64,000 nt of DNA from Streptomyces olivaceus. Lineage in GTDB: Bacteria > Actinomycetota > Actinomycetes > Streptomycetales > Streptomycetaceae. Of the stretch, positions 15,775 through 25,451 are shown piece by piece (positions within the stretch are counted from its first letter, which is position 1; every line of letters starts with the position of its first letter). The notes beneath the pieces are model-generated. The model saw only the letters and a program-made list of their open reading frames with translations. It made no database searches and was not told the DNA's origin. Location of the stretch: contig NZ_JOFH01000019.1 of the NCBI RefSeq assembly GCF_000721235.1, forward strand, positions 124,001 to 188,000, written 5' to 3'. Position numbers and translations under genes: made by a program.

Positions 15775-16152
15775 ATGGGCGTGGCCATCGTGCAGCCCGG
15801 CGACCGCATCGCCGAGCACTACCACCCGTACTCCGAGGAGTTCGTGTACGTCACCGAGGGCGCCCTGGAGGTGGACCTCGACGGCGTGCCGCACGCGCTC
15901 GGCGTCGGGCAGGGGCTGCTGATCCCGCAGGACATGCGCCACCGCTTCCGCAACGCGGGCGACGTCGAGGCGCGGCTCGTCTTCCACCTGGGTCCGCTGG
16001 CTCCGCGCCCCGAGCTGGGCCACGTCGACACGGAGGACGCGCAGGGCAACGCACTGCCGCACGAGGGGGCACCCGGCGGGGCGCACGCGGGCCGTGCCGG
16101 GCGGGGTGCCGGGCACGAGCGGCCCGCCGCCGCGCCCGAGGTGGTGTCATGA
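15775..16152 (+). CDS. whiE-ORFII: whiE ORFII: cupin protein, 5' end probably frameshifted
   Basis: The 125 codons from the ATG encode a complete cupin barrel: [21 protein letters not shown] is cupin motif 1 (metal-ligand His and Glu) and H-R-F-R-N-A-G is motif 2. In other whiE clusters ORFII is about 30-40 residues longer at the N-terminus. The expected block [14 protein letters not shown] is encoded in the same frame just upstream (from about 15706), but no ATG, GTG, TTG or CTG precedes it before a stop. The only upstream start is GTG 15636, which is one base out of frame. C6 runs at 15655-15660 and 15694-15699 are candidate sites for an extra base. Stop overlaps the ketosynthase start (ATGA). 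Cupins of this type are thought to assist polyketide cyclisation or oxidation. Confidence 0.8.
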   Translation: MGVAIVQPGDRIAEHYHPYSEEFVYVTEGALEVDLDGVPHALGVGQGLLIPQDMRHRFRNAGDVEARLVFHLGPLAPRPELGHVDTEDAQGNALPHEGAPGGAHAGRAGRGAGHERPAAAPEVVS

Positions 16153-17426
16153 CCCGGCGACGGGTCGCCGTCACGGGCATAGGCGTCGTCGCCCCGGGCG
16201 GGATCGGCGTGCCCCAGTTCTGGGGCCTGCTGTCCGACGGCCGTACGGCGACGCGCCGCATATCCCTGTTCGACCCGGCGGGGCTGCGCTCGCAGATCGC
16301 CGCCGAGTGCGACTTCGAGGCGTCCGAGCACGGTCTCGGCCTCGCCACCGCCCAGCGCAGCGACCGGTACGTGCAGTTCGCGCTCGTCGCCGCCGCGGAG
16401 GCGGTCCGGGACGCGCACCTCGACCTGGGCCGCGAGGACCCGTGGCGGGCCGGTGCCACGCTGGGCACGGCGGTCGGCGGCACCACCCGTCTCGAGCACG
16501 ACTACGTCCTGGTCAGCGAGGGCGGCTCGCGCTGGGACGTCGACGCCCGGCGGTCCCAGCCGCACCTGGAGCGGGCGTTCACCCCCGCCACCCTCTCCTC
16601 CGCCGTGGCCGAGGAGTTCGGGGTGCGCGGGCCGGTGCAGACGGTCTCCACCGGCTGCACGTCCGGTCTCGACGCGGTGGGGTACGCCTACCACGCGGTC
16701 GCCGAGGGCCGTGTCGACGTGTGCCTGGCGGGCGCGGCGGACTCGCCGATCTCGCCGATCACCATGGCCTGCTTCGACGCCATCAAGGCGACCTCGCCGA
16801 ACAACGACGACCCGGCGCACGCCTCCCGGCCCTTCGACGCCGACCGCAACGGCTTCGTCATGGGCGAGGGCGCGGCGGTGCTGGTCCTGGAGGACCTGGA
16901 GCACGCCCGGGCCCGCGGCGCGGACGTGTACTGCGAGATCTCCGGCTACGCGACCTTCGGCAACGCGTACCACATGACCGGGCTCACCAAGGAGGGCCTG
17001 GAGATGGCGCGGGCCATCGACACGGCGCTGGACATGGCCCGGCTGGACGGCTCCGCGATCGACTACGTCAACGCGCACGGCTCCGGCACCCAGCAGAACG
17101 ACCGGCACGAGACCGCGGCCGTCAAGCGCTCGCTGGGCGAGCACGCCTACGCGACGCCGATGAGCTCCATCAAGTCCATGGTCGGCCACTCGCTCGGCGC
17201 GATCGGCTCGATCGAACTGGCCGCCTGTGTACTGGCGATGGCCCACCAGGTGGTGCCGCCGACGGCCAACTACACGACCCCCGACCCCGAGTGCGACCTC
17301 GACTACGTGCCGCGGGAGGCACGGGAGCGGACGCTGCGGCACGTGCTTTCGGTGGGCAGCGGCTTCGGCGGCTTCCAGTCGGCGGTCGTGCTGAGCGGTT
17401 CCGGTTCGGAAGGAGCGGCACGATGA
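16149..17426 (+). CDS. whiE-ORFIII: whiE ORFIII: ketosynthase alpha subunit
   Basis: A 425-residue type II polyketide ketosynthase alpha. The full catalytic set is present: Cys170 in [11 protein letters not shown], His310 in V-N-A-H-G-S-G-T, and Lys342/His347 in S-S-I-K-S-M-V-G-H. It forms the alpha-beta heterodimer with the product of the next gene and performs repeated decarboxylative condensations of malonyl-ACP. The start overlaps the cupin stop (ATGA) and its own stop overlaps the chain-length-factor start, giving stoichiometric coupling. The chain made by characterised whiE systems is a long (about C24) polyketide that becomes the grey spore pigment. Confidence 0.95.
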   Translation: MTRRRVAVTGIGVVAPGGIGVPQFWGLLSDGRTATRRISLFDPAGLRSQIAAECDFEASEHGLGLATAQRSDRYVQFALVAAAEAVRDAHLDLGREDPWRAGATLGTAVGGTTRLEHDYVLVSEGGSRWDVDARRSQPHLERAFTPATLSSAVAEEFGVRGPVQTVSTGCTSGLDAVGYAYHAVAEGRVDVCLAGAADSPISPITMACFDAIKATSPNNDDPAHASRPFDADRNGFVMGEGAAVLVLEDLEHARARGADVYCEISGYATFGNAYHMTGLTKEGLEMARAIDTALDMARLDGSAIDYVNAHGSGTQQNDRHETAAVKRSLGEHAYATPMSSIKSMVGHSLGAIGSIELAACVLAMAHQVVPPTANYTTPDPECDLDYVPREARERTLRHVLSVGSGFGGFQSAVVLSGSGSEGAAR

Positions 17427-18703
17427 GCGCACGGCAGCGGACCGGCGGACGGCAGGGGACGGCCGGCGCGGACCGGCGCGCGGTCGTCACCGGGCTCGGC
17501 GTGGTCTCCCCGCACGGCGTCGGGGTCGAGGCGCACTGGAAGGCGACCGCCGACGGCGCCAGCAGCCTCGGGCCCGTGACCCGGGAGGGCTGCGAGGGCA
17601 TGCCGCTGAGGGTGGCGGGCGAGGTACGCGGCTTCGACGCGGCCGAGACGGTCGAGGAGCGCTATCTCGTCCAGACCGACCGGTTCACCCACTTCGCGCT
17701 GTCCGCGGCCGAGTTCGCGCTGGCCGACGCCCGGTTCGGGCGGGCGGACGTCACGTCGCCGTACTCGGTCGGCGTGGTCACGGCGGCCGGTTCGGGCGGC
17801 GGCGAGTTCGGGCAGCGGGAGCTGCAGAACCTGTGGGGCCAGGGGTCGCGGTACGTCGGCCCGTACCAGTCGATCGCCTGGTTCTACGCGGCCAGCACCG
17901 GCCAGGTCTCCATCCGCAACGACTTCAAGGGTCCCTGCGGGGTGGTGGCCGCCGACGAGGCGGGCGGCCTGGACGCCCTGGCGCACGCCGCGCTGGCCGT
18001 GCGGGGCGGCACGGACACCGTGGTCTGCGGGGCGACGGAGGCACCGCTCGCCCCGTACTCGATCGTCTGCCAGCTGGGTTACCCCGAGCTGAGCCGGGCC
18101 GGTGAACCCGACCGCGCCTACCGCCCGTTCACCGAAACGGCCTGCGGGTTCGCGCCGGCCGAGGGCGGTGCCGTGCTGGTCGTCGAGGAGGAGCGGGCGG
18201 CCCTGGAACGCGGTGCGGACGTGCGGGCGACGGTGGCCGGGCACGCGGCGACCTTCACCGGGCCCGGCCGCTGGGCCGAGTCCCGCGAGGGGCTGGCCCG
18301 CGCGATCGCGGGCGCGCTGGCCGAGGCGGGCTGCCGGCCCGAGGAGGTCGACGTGGTCTTCGCGGACGCCCTGGGGGTCCCGGAGGCCGACCGGGCCGAG
18401 GCCCTGGCGCTGGCCGACGCGCTCGGGGCGCACGCCCGGCGGGTGCCGGTCACCGCGCCCAAGACCGGTACCGGGCGGGCCTACTGCGCCGCGCCGGTGC
18501 TGGACGTGGCGACCGCCGTGCTCGCCATGGAGCACGGGCTGATACCGCCCACTCCGCACGTGTCCGAGGTGTGCCACGACCTGGACGTGGTGACCGGGCG
18601 GGCCCGTCCCGCCGAGCCGCGTACGGCGCTCGTGCTGGGCCGCGGGCTCATGGGCTCGAACTCGGCGCTCGTCCTGCGGCAGGGCGGCACCTCGCCGTCG
18701 TGA
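17423..18703 (+). CDS. whiE-ORFIV: whiE ORFIV: chain length factor (ketosynthase beta)
   Basis: A 426-residue ketosynthase-fold partner of the alpha subunit. It lacks the active-site Cys: the aligned segment reads V-A-A-D-E179-A-G-G-L-D-A. In most chain length factors that position is Gln, whereas here it is Glu. It sets chain length through the dimer-interface channel and helps decarboxylation. ATG overlaps the alpha-subunit stop by four bases. The gene is followed by a 61-base gap with a strong AAGGAGG site for the acyl carrier protein. Confidence 0.94.
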   Translation: MSARQRTGGRQGTAGADRRAVVTGLGVVSPHGVGVEAHWKATADGASSLGPVTREGCEGMPLRVAGEVRGFDAAETVEERYLVQTDRFTHFALSAAEFALADARFGRADVTSPYSVGVVTAAGSGGGEFGQRELQNLWGQGSRYVGPYQSIAWFYAASTGQVSIRNDFKGPCGVVAADEAGGLDALAHAALAVRGGTDTVVCGATEAPLAPYSIVCQLGYPELSRAGEPDRAYRPFTETACGFAPAEGGAVLVVEEERAALERGADVRATVAGHAATFTGPGRWAESREGLARAIAGALAEAGCRPEEVDVVFADALGVPEADRAEALALADALGAHARRVPVTAPKTGTGRAYCAAPVLDVATAVLAMEHGLIPPTPHVSEVCHDLDVVTGRARPAEPRTALVLGRGLMGSNSALVLRQGGTSPS

Positions 18704-18764
18704 ACCGAGGAACGGGCGGGCGCCGTGCGCGGACGCCCGCCGTCAAGTGAAGGAGGACAACCCC

Positions 18765-19515
<751 letters not shown>

Positions 19516-19560
19516 GACCGACCGACACCGACCCACACCGACCGACACCGACCGACACCG
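19516..19560. repeat. Short accgacaccg tandem repeats between ORFVI and ORFVII
   Basis: About four degenerate copies of a 10-base accgacaccg unit fill the spacer between the aromatase stop and the ribosome site (GCGAAGGG) of the last cyclase gene. Probably replication-slippage material; a coupling role is not evident. Confidence 0.6.
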
Positions 19561-19577
19561 GCGAAGGGCATCACCCC

Positions 19578-19913
19578 ATGCACCACACACTGATCGTCGC
19601 CCGGATGGCACCCGGCGCGGCACCGGACATCGCGAAGGTGTTCGCGGAGTCCGACCGCGGCGAGCTGCCGCACCTGGTCGGCGTCAACCGGCGCAGCCTC
19701 TTCGAGTTCGGTGACGGCGTGTACCTGCACCTCATCGAGAGCGACGAGGACCCGGCCCCCGCCATCGGGAAGCTGGCCGGGCACCCGGAGTTCCGCGGGG
19801 TCAGCGAGCGTCTGGAGCCGTACGTGTCGGCGTACGATCCGGCGACCTGGCGCGGTCCGAAGGACGCGATGGCGCGTTGCTTCTACCGCTGGGAGCGGGC
19901 CTCCGCCGGCTGA
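19578..19913 (+). CDS. whiE-ORFVII: whiE ORFVII: TcmI-type polyketide cyclase
   Basis: A 111-residue ferredoxin-fold cyclase of the TcmI family. It shows the typical run A-R-M-A-P-G-x-x-x-D-I-A-K-V-F-A-E-S-D near residues 8-26, E-L-P-H-x-x-G-V, the R-S-L-F-E-F-G-D-G-V-Y-L-H-L core, and the C-terminal C-F-Y-R-W. It would close later rings of the spore-pigment aromatic. Last gene of the ORFI-VII operon, followed by a strong hairpin. Confidence 0.93.
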   Translation: MHHTLIVARMAPGAAPDIAKVFAESDRGELPHLVGVNRRSLFEFGDGVYLHLIESDEDPAPAIGKLAGHPEFRGVSERLEPYVSAYDPATWRGPKDAMARCFYRWERASAG

Positions 19914-19933
19914 CGGCACGCCGTCCCCACCGC

Positions 19934-19973
19934 GCGTCGGGGCCGTCCGGTTCCGGCCGGGCGGCCCCGACGC
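19934..19973 (+). terminator. Terminator of the whiE operon
   Basis: Perfect 12-bp stem: gcgtcggggccg (19934-19945) with cggccccgacgc (19962-19973), the 16-base loop itself able to pair (ccgg...ccgg). It begins 21 bases after the ORFVII stop. Confidence 0.85.
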
Positions 19974-20145
19974 AGACGTTCCGGACGGCGGAAGGGTTGT
20001 ACGCGGGGACCGAATACGCGCGTGACAAGGGACACGTGAGGCGCTGTGAACCAATTCGCACGTCCGTCCTCTTGGATCCTGTGGGGCCACCAGCACACGG
20101 CAGCCCGCCGTGCGCGCCCCGCAGACCAGCAGAGAGGACGGACAC

Positions 20146-21072
20146 GTGGGCCGATCCCCCGCCCGCCGGACCGGCCGGAGCGGCGCGCCCGACGGTTCCG
20201 GGCGCAGCCACCGCGGCAGCCGGAGCAGACGCAGACCCGGCCCCGGACGCCGCCGCGGGCCCGCCCGCGCACTCCTGGCCTGCCTCGCCCTCGGAGCCGT
20301 CGTGCTCACCGCGGGCGCCGCGGTCGCGTACTGGCACGAGACCCGGCCGCCGGCGACGGACGACCAGGTGGCCGACGTCGCCGACGCCCTGGACGCCGCC
20401 GGGCCCTCGGCGGGCGGCACCCCCTCCCCTTCCGCGTCGCCGTCCGCGCGGTCCTCTCCGTCCTCTTCCCCGTCCGCGTCCCCCTCGGCCTCCGCCGTCG
20501 CCATTCCGGCGACCGGCCCCGGCACCTTCGTCACCGCCCGGGCCGACGGCACGACCGTGGGCAGCGGCAGCCGCGTGCGCCGGTACAAGGTGCTGGTCGA
20601 GGAGGGCCTCGACGTGCGGCCGAGCGCCGCCGCGGCCGAGATAGCCGACGTGCTCGCCGACCGGCGCGGCTGGACCCGGGACGGGGCGAACTCCTTCCGG
20701 CTGGTGAGCGGCGGCTCGTACGACTTCGTGGTGAAGATCGCCACGCCGGGCACCGTCGACGAGATATGCGGTGCCGCGGGGCTGCTCACCCGGGGCGAGG
20801 TGAACTGCAGCGTCGGCACGGACGTCGTGGTGAACCTCAAGCGCTGGGTGCTGGGTTCGCCCGAGTTCGACGGGCCGATCCACGAGTACCGCGCCCTGAT
20901 CGTCAACCACGAGATCGGCCACCGCATCGGGCACGGCCACGAGACCTGCCCCGGCGACGGCCGGCCCGCTCCGGCGATGATGCAGCAGATCAAGGGGCTC
21001 AAGGGGTGCGTGGCCAACGCCTGGCCCTACGACGCGGACGGCGACTACCTGGGCGGGCCGTCCGTCCCCTGA
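20146..21072 (+). CDS. DUF3152 membrane-anchored putative metalloprotease
   Basis: A 308-residue protein. A very basic N-terminus leads into a single membrane anchor at about residues 42-63 (A-L-L-A-C-L-A-L-G-A-V-V-L). A Ser/Pro-rich extracytoplasmic linker (about 82-112) follows, then a DUF3152 domain. The domain contains H255-E-I-G-H-R-I-G-H-G-H, an HExxH zinc-type motif with extra His, and conserved Cys residues (E-I-C-G, V-N-C-S, E-T-C-P, G-C-V). GTG 20146 with a GAGAGGA site at good spacing is preferred over GTG 20110. Function is unknown; a cell-surface zinc peptidase fits the motif. Confidence 0.85.
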   Translation: MGRSPARRTGRSGAPDGSGRSHRGSRSRRRPGPGRRRGPARALLACLALGAVVLTAGAAVAYWHETRPPATDDQVADVADALDAAGPSAGGTPSPSASPSARSSPSSSPSASPSASAVAIPATGPGTFVTARADGTTVGSGSRVRRYKVLVEEGLDVRPSAAAAEIADVLADRRGWTRDGANSFRLVSGGSYDFVVKIATPGTVDEICGAAGLLTRGEVNCSVGTDVVVNLKRWVLGSPEFDGPIHEYRALIVNHEIGHRIGHGHETCPGDGRPAPAMMQQIKGLKGCVANAWPYDADGDYLGGPSVP

Positions 21073-21142
21073 GCCGGGCAGCGGCGGCGTTCGGCGGACG
21101 GTTCGCGGGACAGCCCCCGGCACGGCGGGTGATGATCGGACC

Positions 21143-21578
<436 letters not shown>

Positions 21579-21596
21579 ACGCGGAACCTGCGGGCG

Positions 21597-21660
21597 GTCC
21601 GGTCCGGTCCGGTCTGATCTGGTTCGGTTCGGGTTCGGGTTCGGGTTCGGTCAAGTCCGG
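21597..21660. repeat. Short GGTCC/GGTTC(GG) simple repeats
   Basis: Consecutive ggtcc (x3-4), then ggttcgg and four runs of gggttc-type units form a degenerate simple repeat after the frameshifted PPOX gene. A second ggtccggtccgg occurs at 21691-21702. The rest of the 265-base gap up to the next gene shows no clear promoter. Probably slippage-prone filler. Confidence 0.5.
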
Positions 21661-21843
21661 TCCCCGTGCGCAGGTTCCCGCTCCGACGGCGGTCCGGTCC
21701 GGCCCGTTCGCAAGTTCCCGTCCCCGGCGGTGATAGATCCGCCCGCCGTTTCCGTACCTCCGGGCGAACGCGTACGCGCACGCGTGACGAGCGCGCGTAC
21801 GAAGCCGAGTCGCGAGCCTTTCGCCGTCGCCCCTGGAGGCACC

Positions 21844-22590
21844 ATGCGCCTGTCCCGCAGCAGGGTCGGAGTCGTCGTCCTGTTCGGTGCGATGACCCTG
21901 ACCCTCACCGCGCTGGCCTTCCCGGCCGTGCTCGGTCTGGACAAGCCCGACGGCAACCAGAACCGGATCGTGGCGAGCACCAAGTACGGGCCGCTCACGG
22001 AGGCCGACCGGGACTTCGTGGTCAAGGTCCGCGCCGCCGGGCTGTGGGAGTACCCGCTGGGCGAGAGCGTGCTGGAGCGCGGCACCACCAAGGAGATGAA
22101 GACGGCCGGCGAGCATCTGATCGTCGGGCACGCCGGGTTGGACGCGATGTGCCGCGAGATCTCCCCCGAGCTGGGCATCACCCTGCCGAACCGGGCCTCG
22201 CCGCAGCAGGAGGGCTTCGTGACGACGGTGAACGCCAAGAGCGGCAAGGAGTTCGACTCCTCGGCCGTCAACATCATGCGGGTGACCCACGGGCAGATCT
22301 TCCCGGCCATCGCCAAGATCCGGGCCTCCACCAAGAACACCCTCGTGCGGCAGCTGGCCGACCTCGCCAACGACACCGTCCTGGACCACATCACCGTGCT
22401 GGAGAAGACCGGGTTGGTCGAGTACGACCAGGTCACCTTCAAGCAGACCGGCCCGGCGAAACTGCCGAAGGAGAAGGTCACCCCGCCCCCGCCGCAGCCC
22501 GGCGAGCAGGTGCTGGTGCTCAAGGGCCGCCCCGACCTGAACGTCGACACCGCCGCCCCGACGCCCACTCCGTCCCCGGCGGCGCCCTGA
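21844..22590 (+). CDS. Secreted DUF4142 (ferritin-like) protein
   Basis: A 248-residue exported protein. Signal sequence or anchor at residues 1-27 (R-L-S-R-S-R then a V/L/A hydrophobic run). Residues about 55-195 fit DUF4142, a four-helix ferritin-like fold (L-T-E-A-D-R-D-F-V-V-K-V-R-A-A-G-L-W-E and later D-T-V-L-D-H-I-T-V-L-E), and the tail is Pro-rich. A TGGAGG site precedes the ATG. Unlike metal-binding members the His/Glu pairs are sparse here (H-L-I-V-G-H, H-G-Q). Role in the envelope unknown. Confidence 0.82.
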   Translation: MRLSRSRVGVVVLFGAMTLTLTALAFPAVLGLDKPDGNQNRIVASTKYGPLTEADRDFVVKVRAAGLWEYPLGESVLERGTTKEMKTAGEHLIVGHAGLDAMCREISPELGITLPNRASPQQEGFVTTVNAKSGKEFDSSAVNIMRVTHGQIFPAIAKIRASTKNTLVRQLADLANDTVLDHITVLEKTGLVEYDQVTFKQTGPAKLPKEKVTPPPPQPGEQVLVLKGRPDLNVDTAAPTPTPSPAAP

Positions 22591-22762
22591 GGTCGCGGGG
22601 TCCGGCCCGCGGGTTCAGGGAACGCGCCGACGCTCCTGTGCGTCTAACGGGTTGGCGGGAGCGAGGGGTGAGGGGCGGCCCGGCGATGCTTTTTCACACC
22701 GTGCCGTGATCCGGCCCGCCACCCGGACCGTCCGGGACCGAACGAGAGAGAAGAGCGGGACC

Positions 22763-23320
22763 ATGACCGCTTCCGGACCGGGCAGCGGCGGCACACCGGA
22801 CGAACCGGGTGGGCCGGGCGGTACGCCGCCGGTGCCGGACCACGTCTGGCGGATGTTCCTGGAGGACAGCGAAGGCGCCATCCGCGCCTCCGCGCCCAGG
22901 GAACCGTCCGCACGGGAACGGAGACCGGGCTGGCAGCCCGCACAGCCGCCGCGGCCGCCACGGCCACCGGCCGAACCGGCGGGCGCCGTCGGCGAGATGT
23001 GGCGGGCGGAGGACCCCTGGCCGGGTCCGGCCTGGCGCGAGTTGGACGGCCGCGCCCGGCTCCGGCGGGCCGGCCGGGTGCTCGGCGCGGCCGCCGCCCT
23101 CGCGCTCGCGCTGACCGCGTGGTCGCAGCTGTCCGCCGAGGAGGTCGCCCCGGGCGGCGAACCGGCCGCCACGATCGGGCAGCGCCTGGAGGAGAGCCCG
23201 CCGGTGCCGACCCTGGCCTCGCTCGCGCCCGAGGAGCCCGGCACGGCGACCCCGGCCGTCTTCGAACCCGGGCCGTCGGCCGTACCCCGCATGTCCGCCT
23301 CCCCCTGGACGGGGGACTGA
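22763..23320 (+). CDS. Hypothetical single-pass membrane protein
   Basis: A 185-residue protein not assigned to a named family. The N-terminal 85 residues are Gly/Pro-rich and disordered with a V-W-R-M-F-L-E-D-S-E-G-A-I-R motif. A conserved-looking W-R-E-L-D-G-R-A-R-L-R-R-A-G-R stretch leads into one transmembrane helix at about residues 106-122, followed by a short acidic/Pro-rich outer tail. An AGAGAAGAGCGGG ribosome site precedes the ATG. It lies convergent to ku. Confidence 0.7.
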   Translation: MTASGPGSGGTPDEPGGPGGTPPVPDHVWRMFLEDSEGAIRASAPREPSARERRPGWQPAQPPRPPRPPAEPAGAVGEMWRAEDPWPGPAWRELDGRARLRRAGRVLGAAAALALALTAWSQLSAEEVAPGGEPAATIGQRLEESPPVPTLASLAPEEPGTATPAVFEPGPSAVPRMSASPWTGD

Positions 23321-23348
23321 GCACACACCGGGCCGGGACGGCGCCACG

Positions 23349-24497
23349 TCAGGCGCTGCGCTTGCGGGACGGCGCCTTCTTGGCCGTGCTCCTGGCCGCG
23401 GCGCTCCTGGTCGCCGTCTTCGTGGTCGCCGCGCCCTTCGCCGTCGTGCTCTTCGTCGTGCTCTTCGTCGCCGTACCCCTGCCCGCGGTCTTCTTCGCGG
23501 GCTCCTTGGCCGCCGCTTTCTCCCCCGCTTTCTCCCCCGCCTTCTTCCCTGCCGTCTTCCCTGCCGCCGTCCGCCCTGCCGTCTTCTTCGCCGCCGTCTT
23601 CTTCGCCGCGGCCGACGTCGACTTCTTGCCGCCGGTCTCCTTGGGCGTCTGCCGGGACGGCGTCCCGCGCTCCCGCAGGGACCGCACCTCGGCCTCCTCC
23701 GCGGGCGCGTCCTCCTCACCGCCCCGGGACTCCCGGGCCGCCCGTACGCTGCTCTCCAGCGCGGCCATCAGGTCGAGGACCTTCCCGGGCGCGGCCTCCT
23801 CGCGGGCCTCCGGGGGCGTCTCACCGGCGGACTTGGCGGCGATGACCTCTTCGAGCGCCTCCCGGTACTCGTCGTGCAGGTCGGCCAGGTCGATCTCGCC
23901 GAGCGTGTCCATGAGGGCGTCGGCGAGGTCCAGCTCCTGGTCGCGCACGGTGACTCCGGCGTCGGGGGCGACGCCCTCAGGGGCGCGCACCTCGTCCGGC
24001 CACAGCAGGCCGTGCATCGCGATGGCGTCGCCCACCACCCGGAGCATGCCGAGCCGTTCCCGGCCGCGCAGCGCGAACTTGGCGATGGCGACCCGGTTGC
24101 TGCGCTTGAGCGCCTCGCGCAGCAGCGTGTACGGCTTGGCGGCGGGGGCGCCACTGGCCGCGAGGTAGTACGCGGCGCCCATCTGGAGCGGGTCGATGCG
24201 CTCCTCGGGCACGAAGGCCACGATCTCGATCGTCCGTGCCGTCGGGATCGGCAGGTGGGACAGGTCCTCGTCGGTGATCGGGACCATCGAGCCGTCGGCG
24301 TCCTCGTAGGCCTTGCCGATCTCGGCCTGGGTGACCTCGCGGTCCTCCAGCTCGCACACCTTGCGGTAGCGGATCCGGCCGCCGTCCTCCGTGTGGATCT
24401 GGCGGAAGGAGACCGCGTGGCTCTCGGTGGCGTTCACCAGCTTGATCGGGATGCTTACCAGGCCGAAGGAGATGGCGCCGTTCCAGATGGATCGCAC
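23349..24497 (-). CDS. ku: Ku, DNA end-binding protein of bacterial NHEJ
   Basis: A 382-residue bacterial Ku. The start R-S-I-W-N-G-A-I-S-F-G-L-V-S-I-P is diagnostic, and the beta-barrel core runs to about residue 260. The rest is an extended Lys/Ala-rich basic tail of about 120 residues, seen in Streptomyces and mycobacterial Ku and thought to bind DNA and allow threading. The GTG giving M-R-S-I-W is chosen; a GTG nine bases upstream is possible. It is divergent from the LigD polymerase gene with 59 bases between starts, so both NHEJ genes can share one promoter region. Confidence 0.95.
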   Translation of the reverse strand: MRSIWNGAISFGLVSIPIKLVNATESHAVSFRQIHTEDGGRIRYRKVCELEDREVTQAEIGKAYEDADGSMVPITDEDLSHLPIPTARTIEIVAFVPEERIDPLQMGAAYYLAASGAPAAKPYTLLREALKRSNRVAIAKFALRGRERLGMLRVVGDAIAMHGLLWPDEVRAPEGVAPDAGVTVRDQELDLADALMDTLGEIDLADLHDEYREALEEVIAAKSAGETPPEAREEAAPGKVLDLMAALESSVRAARESRGGEEDAPAEEAEVRSLRERGTPSRQTPKETGGKKSTSAAAKKTAAKKTAGRTAAGKTAGKKAGEKAGEKAAAKEPAKKTAGRGTATKSTTKSTTAKGAATTKTATRSAAARSTAKKAPSRKRSA

Positions 24498-24556
24498 GTG
24501 CAGCACCTTTCCGGGATCCTGGGCGTTTTGTCCGTGTTTCGTGAGACTCTCATGGT

Positions 24557-25438
24557 ATGGCGCCTATCACTGAGGTGGAGGGGCGGCGGGTGGCCCTCAG
24601 CAATCTGGAGAAGGTGCTGTATCCGGCGACCGGCTTCACCAAGGCCGAGCTGCTGCACTACTACGCGACGACCGCGCAGGTGCTGCTGCCGCATCTGCGG
24701 GACCGTGCGGTCTCCTTCCTGCGGTATCCGGACGGCCCCGACGGCCAGGTCTTCTTCGCCAAGAACGTGCCGCCGGGTACGCCCGACTGGGTCACCACGG
24801 CCGAGGTGCCCCGCTCGGAGGGCCCGGCCCGGATGGTGCTGGTGCAGGACCTGGCGAGCCTGATGTGGGCGGCGAACCTGGTGACCGAGTTCCACACGCA
24901 CCAGTGGACCGCGGACGACCCCGGCGAGGCCGACCGCCTGGTGTTCGACCTGGACCCCGGCCCGCCCGCGACCGTCGTCCAGTGCTGCGAGGTCGCGCTG
25001 TGGCTGCGGGAGCGGCTGGCGGCGGACGGGGTCGAGGCGTACGCCAAGACGTCCGGGGCCAAGGGCCTGCATCTCCTGGCGGGGGTGCGGGGAGCGCCCT
25101 CGGAGCAGGTGTCCGACTACGCGAAGGCGCTGGCCGTGGAGGCGGAGCGGGAGCTGCCGAAGCTGGTCGTGCACCGGATGACGCGCAGTCTGCGGCCCGG
25201 GAAGGTGTTCGTGGACTGGAGCCAGAACGCGGCCCGCAAGACCACGGCCGCCCCCTACACCGTGCGGGCCCGCGCCGTCCCGGCAGTGTCCACCCCGGTG
25301 ACCTGGGACGAGGTGGCCGGGTGCCGGCGGGCGGAGCAGTTCGTGTTCCGGGCCGGGGACGTCGGACCCCGCGTGCAGGACTACGGCGACCTGCTGGCGC
25401 CGCTGCTCGAACGGCGCCGGGCGGCGGCGCTGCCGTGA
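24557..25438 (+). CDS. ligD: LigD polymerase (PolDom/primase-like) protein of NHEJ
   Basis: A 293-residue stand-alone LigD polymerase domain of the archaeo-eukaryotic primase superfamily. The metal-binding pair is Asp131/Asp133 in V-F-D-L-D-P. The nucleotide-binding S166-G-A-K169-G-L-H172 and the third metal Asp in F-V-D-W-S-Q-N are present. No ligase or phosphoesterase domain is fused; those activities must be encoded elsewhere. It fills gaps and adds nucleotides at Ku-bound ends. Divergent partner of ku. Confidence 0.93.
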   Translation: MAPITEVEGRRVALSNLEKVLYPATGFTKAELLHYYATTAQVLLPHLRDRAVSFLRYPDGPDGQVFFAKNVPPGTPDWVTTAEVPRSEGPARMVLVQDLASLMWAANLVTEFHTHQWTADDPGEADRLVFDLDPGPPATVVQCCEVALWLRERLAADGVEAYAKTSGAKGLHLLAGVRGAPSEQVSDYAKALAVEAERELPKLVVHRMTRSLRPGKVFVDWSQNAARKTTAAPYTVRARAVPAVSTPVTWDEVAGCRRAEQFVFRAGDVGPRVQDYGDLLAPLLERRRAAALP

Positions 25439-25451
25439 CGCCGGGCCGGGG

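Noticed and set aside
21597..21660. GGTTCGG repeats as a possible telomere-like or regulatory array
   Set aside because: Short, degenerate and mixed with GGTCC runs; no secondary structure or gene association supports a function.
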